Below are positions 33,969 to 41,094 of a stretch of DNA of 64,000 bases, piece after piece; position 1 is the first letter of the stretch, and each line of letters begins with the position of its first letter. The stretch is taken from positions 496,001 through 560,000 of the forward strand of contig NZ_JACHGF010000001.1 of NCBI RefSeq assembly GCF_014202275.1, in the 5' to 3' direction. The notes beneath the pieces were generated by a model, which did not search any database, had not been told where the DNA came from, and was given only the letters and a program-made list of their open reading frames with translations. The stretch is from Rhabdobacter roseus (GTDB lineage Bacteria; Bacteroidota; Bacteroidia; Cytophagales; Spirosomataceae). The position numbers were made by a program, and so were the translations under genes.

Positions 33969-34946
33969 TTGGTTTACTACTTTTCTCGGTTCCTCATCCG
34001 GCTGGCCTTGCCGATCTTTCTGCGGCGACTCTGCGTGTTTAATAAACAGATCGTCCCTACGCACGGCCCGGTGCTACTGGCCTCCAACCACTCCGGTTCC
34101 TTTTTTGACGCCCTGGTGGTGGGGGCCATCGTATCTCAGCCCATTCATACCTTCACGCGGGGCGATGTGTTTCGTAACCCCAAAGTAGCTTTTTGGCTGC
34201 GCCAGATCAATCTGATTCCCGTATTCCGGGGCTCGGAGGGACGCCACAACCTAAAAAAAATAGACGATACCATTTTACGCAGCCTGCGGGTATTGCGCCA
34301 GGAGGAAATCGTGCTGGTTTTTTCGGAAGGAGTGTGTGTGAACGAATGGCGGCTGCGGCCGCTGGGCAAAGGTACTGCCCGCATGGCGCACCAGGCTTGG
34401 TTTGGGGAGGAAGGGCTGGCGGAGCTGGCTGTGATCCCGACGGGGCTTACCTACGAGCACTACCGGGGCACGGGCAAGCGGGTGGTAGTTAAGTTTGGGG
34501 AGCCCATCCGGGCTGCCGACATCGCTACGGCTCCCGCCGACTACGAGAAATGGCTGCGGGAATTCAATGAGCTACTCACGGCACGCATGCGCGCTACGAT
34601 CCTGGAAGTACCTGCCCAGGCTACTCCCGGCGAGCAGCAGCAGCACTTGCAGCAGTACTTGCAGGTGTGCCCGGTACCGCCTACACCGGCCCTGGCGCGG
34701 CCCCTAGGTACTTTGGGCCGCGCCCTGCACCGGCCGCTCTACCGCGCCCTCAGCCAATGGGTAGCCCGCCGCACCGCCGGTACCGTCTTCTACGACTCGG
34801 TACTTTTTGGCCTGCTGGTGTACCTGTACCCGCTACTGGTGGTACTTCTCTCACTGCTGGTAGGTACTTTGGCGGGCTGGCCCTGGGGTACTTTGGTATT
34901 TGTGGGGGTACCTCTGCTGGCCTACCTGGGCAACCGCTTCCGCTAG
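33969..34946 (+). CDS. PlsC-like glycerolipid acyltransferase, membrane-bound
   Basis: 325 residues if the TTG at 33969 is the start; there is no upstream in-frame ATG, so the start is uncertain. The acyltransferase motif I is NHSGSFFD with His41 and Asp47 (H-x5-D form found in AGPAT-like branches), motif II is GDVFRNPKVAFWLRQINLIPVFRG, and motif III FSEGVCVNEWRLRPLGKGTA replaces the usual FPEGTRS. Two to three C-terminal helices (LLVYLYPLLVVLLSLLVGTLAG) anchor it in the membrane. It is divergent from the arsenosugar genes and convergent with the VOC gene; it probably acylates a lysophospholipid or related lipid. Confidence 0.82.
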   Translation: MVYYFSRFLIRLALPIFLRRLCVFNKQIVPTHGPVLLASNHSGSFFDALVVGAIVSQPIHTFTRGDVFRNPKVAFWLRQINLIPVFRGSEGRHNLKKIDDTILRSLRVLRQEEIVLVFSEGVCVNEWRLRPLGKGTARMAHQAWFGEEGLAELAVIPTGLTYEHYRGTGKRVVVKFGEPIRAADIATAPADYEKWLREFNELLTARMRATILEVPAQATPGEQQQHLQQYLQVCPVPPTPALARPLGTLGRALHRPLYRALSQWVARRTAGTVFYDSVLFGLLVYLYPLLVVLLSLLVGTLAGWPWGTLVFVGVPLLAYLGNRFR

Positions 34947-34954
34947 CCTGGGCT

Positions 34955-34978
34955 CCGGTACCTTCACCAAGGTACCGG
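34955..34978. terminator. Hairpin made of two GGTACC words between convergent genes
   Basis: Perfect 10-base inverted repeat CCGGTACCTT (34955-34964) / AAGGTACCGG (34969-34978) with a 4-base loop CACC. It lies 8 bp after the PlsC-like stop and 81 bp from the VOC stop, so a bidirectional terminator is likely although no T-run follows. The stem is built from the RRGTACYY word that recurs across the window. Confidence 0.55.
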
Positions 34979-35037
34979 CTGCATTTAAAGAGCAATACTT
35001 TATACAAATCCGCAGGTCGGGCCTCGCAGGCCGGGCC

Positions 35038-35064
35038 GCGGACGGCTAGTTGCGGACGGCTAGT
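35038..35064. repeat. Two tandem 13-bp copies of GCGGACGGCTAGT
   Basis: Copies at 35038-35050 and 35052-35064, one base apart, with a partial third (GCGGACG) right after. The stop codon of the VOC gene on the minus strand (35060-35062) lies inside the second copy, so the repeat may be expanding at the gene end. Confidence 0.7.
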
Positions 35065-36118
35065 CGCGGACGCGGCTGAGGCTCATCATCCGGAGCATCC
35101 AGTTGGGGAGTGGCTTCTGGTGTTTTCTTTTTTGCAGGTCCAGGTACCAACCTATTTTTTTCAGAATGGGTAGTTTGTGGGTTTCTACCAGCTCAATGAG
35201 CGTGCCATCCGGATCTTCTACGTACGCAAAGCGCCCCGCCGCCGACTCCATCCCGAACGACTCCTCGCTATCGACCGTGAAGGGGTACCCTTTGTCTCCC
35301 ATGCGAGTTTTGAGGGCTTTCATGTCCAGGGCGTCAAAACACACGTGGATGTACCCACAGTCGCCCCAGTAGCGGTCGGCAAAAAGCCGCCGCGGCTCGC
35401 GGTCCAGGGCCTGGATGAGCTCGATCTGGACGTTGCCCAGGAGCTGGCTGAACGCCCCGTGGCGCGTTACGGTTTTGCGTAAAAGTACCCTGCGAAAGCG
35501 CTGGCCGGGGGTGGAAGTGGGCAGGTCAGCGAAGGTACCGGTCTGGTCATAAACTACCTCGCAGGGATTTAATAAATGCTGGTAAAAGCGGAGCGAAGCG
35601 TCCACGTCCGACACGCCCACTACCACGCCCGCTACGCCCCCCGTAGGCTGGTCGTTTTGCTGAAACCAGGACGAATCACCGGCTACCTGAAACACGTTGC
35701 CGTCCGGGTCTTTCCCCCAGAAACCATCGCCCTCGGGTAGTTTGGCGAAAGTACCCACGTTGGCCTGGGGCTGGGTTTTGACCCAGTCGTAGGCGCGGCG
35801 GGCATCGGGGGCTTTGAAACGAATGGCAAAAATGCCGAGATCGCCCGGCTCGGCCTGAAACGCGCAGGGCTGCGGCGTGCGGTCGGTGAACTGCCAGATC
35901 TCCAGTCCGCCGCCGCCGGCCATGTTGAGGGCCATCACGGCGTGCCTGCTTTGTACGTTTCCGCCGGTGTAGTTGACCATCAGGCGGGCTTCGGAGCGAT
36001 CATCAAAAACGGGGACGTCAAAGCCTAGTACCCGACGGTACCACTGCCAGGCTTTGGGGACATCGGTGACACCAATGCCTACTTGTTGAATACCGGAAAT
36101 AAGCGGACTGCTGCTCAT
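35060..36118 (-). CDS. Two-domain VOC (glyoxalase/bleomycin resistance) family protein
   Basis: 352 residues from the ATG at 36118. Two VOC halves: the first (ISGIQQVGIGVTDVPKAWQWYRRVLGF, KDPDGNVFQV) covers about 1-150, the second (GVAGVVVGVSDVDASLRFYQHLL, DCGYIHVCFD, VEDPDGTLIELVET) about 160-320. The glyoxalase-like His/Glu metal ligands are plausible in the second half (HVCFD, LIELVE). The family includes isomerases, dioxygenases and resistance proteins; substrate cannot be read. It sits between arsenosugar-type genes and is on the same strand, but an arsenic role is only a guess from location. Confidence 0.82.
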   Translation of the reverse strand: MSSSPLISGIQQVGIGVTDVPKAWQWYRRVLGFDVPVFDDRSEARLMVNYTGGNVQSRHAVMALNMAGGGGLEIWQFTDRTPQPCAFQAEPGDLGIFAIRFKAPDARRAYDWVKTQPQANVGTFAKLPEGDGFWGKDPDGNVFQVAGDSSWFQQNDQPTGGVAGVVVGVSDVDASLRFYQHLLNPCEVVYDQTGTFADLPTSTPGQRFRRVLLRKTVTRHGAFSQLLGNVQIELIQALDREPRRLFADRYWGDCGYIHVCFDALDMKALKTRMGDKGYPFTVDSEESFGMESAAGRFAYVEDPDGTLIELVETHKLPILKKIGWYLDLQKRKHQKPLPNWMLRMMSLSRVRD

Positions 36119-36147
36119 GAGGGGGGAATTGAAAGTAATAAAAAGAG

Positions 36148-36918
36148 TTAGGGAGTATGGTTTACCAGGGGCGGGCTGGCGGGACGTTTTTCCAGCGATA
36201 GCCCGTATTTTTCTACCTGGATAAGGTACTTGTACGTTCGGATTAATTTCTGCTGCGAGTACCCCAAAAAGTACATGCTCATGACTACCGCGTTGGCCAG
36301 GTTTACGCGCAGGTAGCTGTTGTGAAGGTACTTTCGGGTAGAAATAACGACGGCTTTGGGAATAATTTTGAACGCATACTGACGCCGGGCGCGCAGGATG
36401 AACTCGTAGTCTTCCATCACGAGATGATCTTCCCGGTAGCCACCTAACGACCAAAAGAGGGCTTTCGGTATGAAAAGCGTCTGATCGCCCCCGCGGCACC
36501 AGATCCGGTCGAAACGGGTACAGTAGGCGTTGAATCGCAGGGCGGCACTGGGCTTATCAAACTGAGACCGGTAGCAGCCCAGCGAATAGCCTTCGTCCAG
36601 CGCCTGCTGAATATCCGCTACGTAGTCCGGGTGGATGTGCACGTCGGCGTGTACAAAGTAAAGTACCTCGCCGGTGGCCACGGCGGCTCCGGCGTTCATT
36701 TGGTAGGCCCGCCCCGGCCGGTCCGAAATCAGTACCCTGGCCCCGGCTTGTCGGGCCACGGCGGCGGTATTGTCCTGGCCAGGCGTGTCTACGACAATGA
36801 TTTCTGCCAAGTAGTTTTGGCCATAGTGCCGCAGCTGGGCTACTAGATGCCCAATATTCGCTTCCTCGTTATAGGTAGGAATAATAACACTGATCGGCCT
36901 ATGAGCTGGTGTTTCCAA
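36148..36918 (-). CDS. Family 2 glycosyltransferase, TIGR04283-like (arsenosugar-associated)
   Basis: About 256 residues if translation starts at the TTG at 36918, 8 residues before the domain opens with ISVIIPTYNEEANIG. The longer frame to 37101 would run over the aroB start and has an A/T-rich, non-conserved lead, so it is rejected; no ATG lies between. GT2 features: SVIIPTYNEE, EIIVVDTPGQD, HADVHIHPDY (DxD-like) and GGYREDHLVMEDYEF (catalytic-base region). The TIGR04283 branch is found beside arsS in arsenosugar loci. About 30 bp after its stop lies the VOC start on the same strand. The sugar donor is unknown. Confidence 0.75.
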   Translation of the reverse strand: METPAHRPISVIIPTYNEEANIGHLVAQLRHYGQNYLAEIIVVDTPGQDNTAAVARQAGARVLISDRPGRAYQMNAGAAVATGEVLYFVHADVHIHPDYVADIQQALDEGYSLGCYRSQFDKPSAALRFNAYCTRFDRIWCRGGDQTLFIPKALFWSLGGYREDHLVMEDYEFILRARRQYAFKIIPKAVVISTRKYLHNSYLRVNLANAVVMSMYFLGYSQQKLIRTYKYLIQVEKYGLSLEKRPASPPLVNHTP

Positions 36919-37037
36919 ACGTGTAAGCGCTCGCTGGTTTTTGAAAGCAAAGGCAATTGTACTAAAAAAAATACGAAAATAGACAAAAAATAGATGGAGT
37001 CGTCGGGATGGTAGGGACAAATTCCTGGGGGCCGTCG

Positions 37038-37045
37038 TATCTTTG
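37038..37045 (+). promoter_or_regulatory. aroB: Probable -7 box of the aroB promoter
   Basis: TATCTTTG fits the Bacteroidota TAnnTTTG consensus and lies 38 bp before the aroB ATG. No clear -33 TTTG is present at the usual distance. Confidence 0.45.
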
Positions 37046-37083
37046 AATTCCTTACTGCGTATTTTTTGTCCTTCTCGTTTCCT

Positions 37084-38118
37084 ATGCATCATTCCGTCCA
37101 AATTGCCCCCATTGCCGAAAGCCTACCGGCTTTTCTGGCTCAAAGCTCCTATTCTAAAGTACTGGCCATTGCCGATACCCACACGAGCCGCCACTGCTAC
37201 CCGCTGGTGAAGCCCTGGCTGGGCAAGCACCAGCTCGTTAAAGTACCTAGTGGCGAAACCCACAAAACGCTAAGTACCTGCGAGACCATCTGGCAGGCCA
37301 TGACCCGTGCCGAGCTGGATCGCCACGCGCTGGTGGTTAACATCGGTGGCGGGGTGATCGGGGATATGGGTGGTTTTTGTGCGGCCGTCTACAAGCGGGG
37401 TATTGATTTCATCCAGGTACCTACTACCCTGCTTGCTCAGGTAGATGCCAGCGTGGGCGGGAAGCTGGGGATTGATTTCCACGGCTTTAAGAATCACCTG
37501 GGCGTATTCACCCAGCCCCAGCGGGTACTTATTGACCCGGTATTTCTCCAAACCCTACCCGAGCGGGAGGTACGTTCGGGCTTTGCCGAAATTGTGAAAC
37601 ACTGCCTGATTGCCGATGTAAATAAATGGCAACACATTCGGGCTCGGGATTTTCAGGAGCAAGATTGGCCCGACCTGATTGCTCATTCGGTCAGCATCAA
37701 GAAAAAGGTAGTAGAGCAGGACCCGACGGAGAAAGGGCTTAGAAAAATATTAAATTTTGGCCATACCCTGGGCCACGCCGTGGAGACGCACTTTCTGAGC
37801 AAACCACCCAGGGAACGATTATTACACGGAGAAGCCATTGCGGTGGGAATGGTCATGGAAAGTTATCTGGCTTTTAGAAAAAAAATGATTGACCGCCAAA
37901 CACTTGAATCCGTTGAGGAGTTTATTTTTTCTACCTACGGACGCATCCGAATCACGGACTCCGACGTAGGTAATATTGTGGCGCTGACCCGACAAGACAA
38001 AAAAAACCGGGCAAACGTGGTACGATTTTCTTTATTAGACCAAGCCGGTAGCTGTGCCTACGATATAGCAGCCAGTGCGGCGGAGATGCGCCAGGCCATT
38101 CTATATTATATTGGCTAG
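37084..38118 (+). CDS. aroB: 3-dehydroquinate synthase
   Basis: 344 residues from the ATG at 37084; a TTG at 37066 is in frame but less likely. NAD-dependent second enzyme of the shikimate pathway, turning DAHP into 3-dehydroquinate in the cytoplasm. Signature segments: NIGGGVIGDMGGFCAAVYKRG for NAD binding, FIQVPTTLLAQVDASVGGKLG, RSGFAEIVKHCLI (metal-ligand Glu region), and KILNFGHTLGHAVETH with the zinc-binding histidines, then LLHGEAIAVGM. The length is normal for the family and no other aro gene is nearby. Confidence 0.95.
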   Translation: MHHSVQIAPIAESLPAFLAQSSYSKVLAIADTHTSRHCYPLVKPWLGKHQLVKVPSGETHKTLSTCETIWQAMTRAELDRHALVVNIGGGVIGDMGGFCAAVYKRGIDFIQVPTTLLAQVDASVGGKLGIDFHGFKNHLGVFTQPQRVLIDPVFLQTLPEREVRSGFAEIVKHCLIADVNKWQHIRARDFQEQDWPDLIAHSVSIKKKVVEQDPTEKGLRKILNFGHTLGHAVETHFLSKPPRERLLHGEAIAVGMVMESYLAFRKKMIDRQTLESVEEFIFSTYGRIRITDSDVGNIVALTRQDKKNRANVVRFSLLDQAGSCAYDIAASAAEMRQAILYYIG

Positions 38119-38213
38119 AGTATGAGCTTGAGAATTTAGGAGGTAAGCTATTGATTATTACTGATTAATACTTTATATTTCGTGTTTGAACCGTAAAAAA
38201 TCTACAAAAGCGT

Positions 38214-38783
38214 ATGGTAAAGTCTGCTACGATAGGATGTGCTGCTTTTTTCGCCTTAATTCTGGCGGGATGTTCGTTTGGTCGAAAGGTATTTGTCGAA
38301 CACGATTACAGCTACGAAACTAACTTCAAGAACTACTCCACTTATACCTTCCTGGAGTGTGAACGCGATACCAACAACCTTTGTACCGAAATATACGAGG
38401 CGATTCGTCGGCAAATGCAGGCCCGTGGCTACAAGCTCACGGCCGATAAACCCACACTTTTGGTCAATTACGGAATTTTTTACGACAACCTTCGGTACCA
38501 GGGCTACATGCAGCCGGTGATCAAGAACTGGGTAGATACCGAAAACGAGGGTTTCCGCTACGAACCCATCAAGTACTCCCTGGACAAAGGTACCCTCATT
38601 GTGTCCCTCATCGACGCCGATTCGGATCAGGTAGTATGGCGCGGGTACGCGTCGGGGATTCTGGGGCAGGAGAACAACCCCAACAACTACTACCGCAACG
38701 TAGTACGGCGCATCTTTGACCAGTACCCGCTGTTTGCCAAAGGCTACGATCCCCGCCGGTACACCGAAGACATAGGACGTTAG
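38214..38783 (+). CDS. DUF4136 domain lipoprotein
   Basis: 189 residues. Signal peptide with lipobox ILAGC (Cys20). DUF4136 features: HDYSYETNFKNYSTYTFLE near residue 30, EIYEAIRRQMQARGYKLTADKPTLLVNY in the middle, and KGTLIVSLIDADSDQVVWRGYASG near the C terminus. The family is of unknown function, exported to the cell envelope. A strong hairpin follows. Confidence 0.88.
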   Translation: MVKSATIGCAAFFALILAGCSFGRKVFVEHDYSYETNFKNYSTYTFLECERDTNNLCTEIYEAIRRQMQARGYKLTADKPTLLVNYGIFYDNLRYQGYMQPVIKNWVDTENEGFRYEPIKYSLDKGTLIVSLIDADSDQVVWRGYASGILGQENNPNNYYRNVVRRIFDQYPLFAKGYDPRRYTEDIGR

Positions 38784-38833
38784 AAGAGAGCACCGGGTTG
38801 ATTTAACGGTTTTTATATATAGCTATAGTAGGA

Positions 38834-38875
38834 AAGAGGAGTGGCTTGTCCGATACGCGGCAAGCCACTCCTCTT
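38834..38875. terminator. Bidirectional terminator between convergent genes
   Basis: Fifteen-base perfect inverted repeat AAGAGGAGTGGCTTG (38834-38848) / CAAGCCACTCCTCTT (38861-38875), loop of 12. It lies between the DUF4136 gene (+) and the GldA-like gene (-). The short A/T runs on both sides fit use in either direction. Confidence 0.8.
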
Positions 38876-38898
38876 GGTATATATAAGGTACCTTGCCG

Positions 38899-39606
38899 CT
38901 ACACCGTAAGTACCTTAAATACTTCCTCCAGGGACTCGCCCCGCTGGCGGAGGGTACTTAGGGGGCTATCGGCTACGATTTGCCCGCGGTTGATCACGAT
39001 CACGCGGTCGCAGAGGGCTTCTACCTCCTGCATGATGTGCGTCGAGAACAGGATGGTCTTGTTTTGGCCGGCCGTTCGGATCAGCGTCCGGATTTCCAGC
39101 AGCTGGTTGGGGTCCAGGCCCGTGGTAGGTTCGTCGAGGATAAGTACGGCCGGGTCGTGCAGGAGCGCCTGGGCCAGGCCTACCCGCTGCCGGTAGCCCT
39201 TCGAAAGCTGCCCGATCTTTTTGCGCTTTTCTACTTCCAGTCCGCAGAGCTGGATCATTTCTTCCACGCGCGCTTTTAGCAAAGTACCCCTTAAGCCGTA
39301 GAGCTCGCCCGTAAAAAACAAAAATTCGCGCACGTACATGTCCAGGTACAGCGGGTTATGCTCCGGCAGGTACCCCACCGTACGCCGAGCCTGCTTCGAC
39401 TCACGGGCCAGGTCGTAGCCGTTTACCTGGGCGCTGCCCGCCGTCGGGTGCAGGTACCCCGTCAGTATTTTCATGGTGGTGGACTTCCCGGCCCCATTGG
39501 GCCCCAGAAAACCCACGATCTCCCCCGGCCGTAGCTCGAAGCTAATGGTGTCTACGGCTTTTTGGGTACCGTACTGCTTGGTTAGTTGCGAAACAAGAAT
39601 GGACAT
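38899..39606 (-). CDS. gldA: ABC transporter ATP-binding protein, GldA-like
   Basis: 235 residues. Walker A GPNGAGKS (35-42), signature LSKGYRQRVGLAQAL, Walker B VLILDEPTTGLD, and H-loop FSTHIMQE are all intact. The start MSILVSQLTKQYGTQKAVDTISF and overall length resemble GldA, the ATPase of the GldA-GldFG transporter needed for gliding in several Bacteroidota. GldF and GldG are not in the window, so the symbol rests on sequence resemblance alone; another ABC-2-type exporter ATPase remains possible. It is 8 bp after the DUF5009 gene and probably cotranscribed. Confidence 0.72.
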   Translation of the reverse strand: MSILVSQLTKQYGTQKAVDTISFELRPGEIVGFLGPNGAGKSTTMKILTGYLHPTAGSAQVNGYDLARESKQARRTVGYLPEHNPLYLDMYVREFLFFTGELYGLRGTLLKARVEEMIQLCGLEVEKRKKIGQLSKGYRQRVGLAQALLHDPAVLILDEPTTGLDPNQLLEIRTLIRTAGQNKTILFSTHIMQEVEALCDRVIVINRGQIVADSPLSTLRQRGESLEEVFKVLTV

Positions 39607-39614
39607 AGGCTACC

Positions 39615-40730
39615 TCAGATCCGTAGGAAAAGTTTGTTGCGGTAAAGTAAATACATAAAGCTCCACTGAACCAACACGTAGATGACAACGGCACCCACCG
39701 CGCGGGCGGGTTCGGCCAGAAAACCCAGCAGTCCGCCAAAAATAGCCTCGGCGGTATATTCAAAATCAATAAACTTCCCCACCAGATAAATGACGATGGA
39801 GTTGGTGCCGATCACCAGGAAGAAGAACGTCCAGTGGTGCCAGCGCAGTATGTCTATGATCCCATAGAATAAAGCCAGCAGCAGCAGGCTCCAGCCTCCG
39901 GCAAAGAGCGTAAACGAGCTCGTCCAAAGCTGCTTGTTGATCGGAAAGACGAAGTTCCACAGCTGCGCACTGAGCAAGGCCACAACGCCAGCCGCCACCA
40001 GGTACAGGGCTTTGTGGCGTTTGGATAAGGCCTGCTCGTTGGTTCGGAGCACATTTCCGGCAAAGGTACCCATCAGGCCCGTAGCGATGGCCGGCAGCGT
40101 GGAAAGTACCCCCTCCGGATCGTGAATGCCTTTGTGTAGCCGTCCGGGCAGCAGGAGGCGGTCCAGGTAGCTGGCCGGGTTGCACTCCATGGTGAGCAGG
40201 CCCGCTCCGCAACCCGGCACGGGTACCAGGGTCATGAGGAGCCAGTACCCCACCAAGATTCCCCCAAACCACACCCACTGCCCCCTCCGGCTGGCGTAGA
40301 GGTAGATGATCTGCGCAAACATACCCGCCAGACCAATGCGCCCCAGCACACTGGGGTAGCGCATGTTTTCCCAGGCCGTGTGGAAGAGGCCGTTGTTGTA
40401 CAGAATACCCAGCGCCACCAGCACCAGCCCCCGCCTCACTACTTTGGGCAGTAGCTCCCGGCGCGAAGTACCCCTCTCCAGGCGAGCCCCCAGCGAAAAA
40501 GGCGTAGAGACGCCCGCCAGAAAAAGAAAAAGCGGGAAGATGAGGTCGTAGGCGCGAAAGCCGTCCCAGCGCACGTGCGTAAACTGCTCGGCCAGGAAAA
40601 CCGCCCCGCCCCAGCCGGTGGCCTTGGCCAGTACGTGCAGGATATCCTCGCCGCCCGTGATCCAGAACATATCAAATCCCCGAAGGGTATCCAGCGAAAG
40701 TAAACGAGTGGGAGTAGAAGCTTCGGGCAT
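39615..40730 (-). CDS. DUF5009/HGSNAT-like acyltransferase membrane protein
   Basis: 371 residues, about ten membrane helices. The opening LSLDTLRGFDMFWITGGE with a further HVRWDGFRAYDLIFPLFLFLAGVS is characteristic of DUF5009 proteins, relatives of heparan-alpha-glucosaminide N-acetyltransferase. The first cytoplasmic-to-periplasmic helices carry the RGFDM and YDLIFP motifs. Members are thought to move acetyl groups across the membrane onto sugars; the substrate is unknown here. It leads a probable two-gene operon with the GldA-like gene. Confidence 0.85.
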   Translation of the reverse strand: MPEASTPTRLLSLDTLRGFDMFWITGGEDILHVLAKATGWGGAVFLAEQFTHVRWDGFRAYDLIFPLFLFLAGVSTPFSLGARLERGTSRRELLPKVVRRGLVLVALGILYNNGLFHTAWENMRYPSVLGRIGLAGMFAQIIYLYASRRGQWVWFGGILVGYWLLMTLVPVPGCGAGLLTMECNPASYLDRLLLPGRLHKGIHDPEGVLSTLPAIATGLMGTFAGNVLRTNEQALSKRHKALYLVAAGVVALLSAQLWNFVFPINKQLWTSSFTLFAGGWSLLLLALFYGIIDILRWHHWTFFFLVIGTNSIVIYLVGKFIDFEYTAEAIFGGLLGFLAEPARAVGAVVIYVLVQWSFMYLLYRNKLFLRI

Positions 40731-41094
40731 AGAGGTGGGTTTTGTTCAGTGCCTAAATGTAAAAAAAGAACGGCGTTAAACGAAAAGCGGGTTGCATCCT
40801 CGGCGACTGGTCGTAGAGAAAAAAAACGCACCAAAAGGAGTGAAGACGAGCGTGAACAAACCGGCTTTTAGCGATGACGCAAAGGCTAGGTACTTTTAAA
40901 GTAAGCATTATGGAAAATTTATTCAGTATTAGATAAAAAAAACGGGATGCGGCAGGGAGATTCTTTTAGAAAGTACGACTAAGTAAATCACAGGGTAGGT
41001 ACTGGGCTGACGCTTTCTTACACTTTACTACCCTGGAAAGTTCACCAAGTACTTTACCTAAAATTTTTTATTACACACAAATTCTTTTTACCAA

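Noticed and set aside
36919-37101. Longer N terminus for the glycosyltransferase
   Set aside because: It would overlap the aroB start on the opposite strand and covers an A/T-rich stretch with a promoter box; the domain begins just after 36918.
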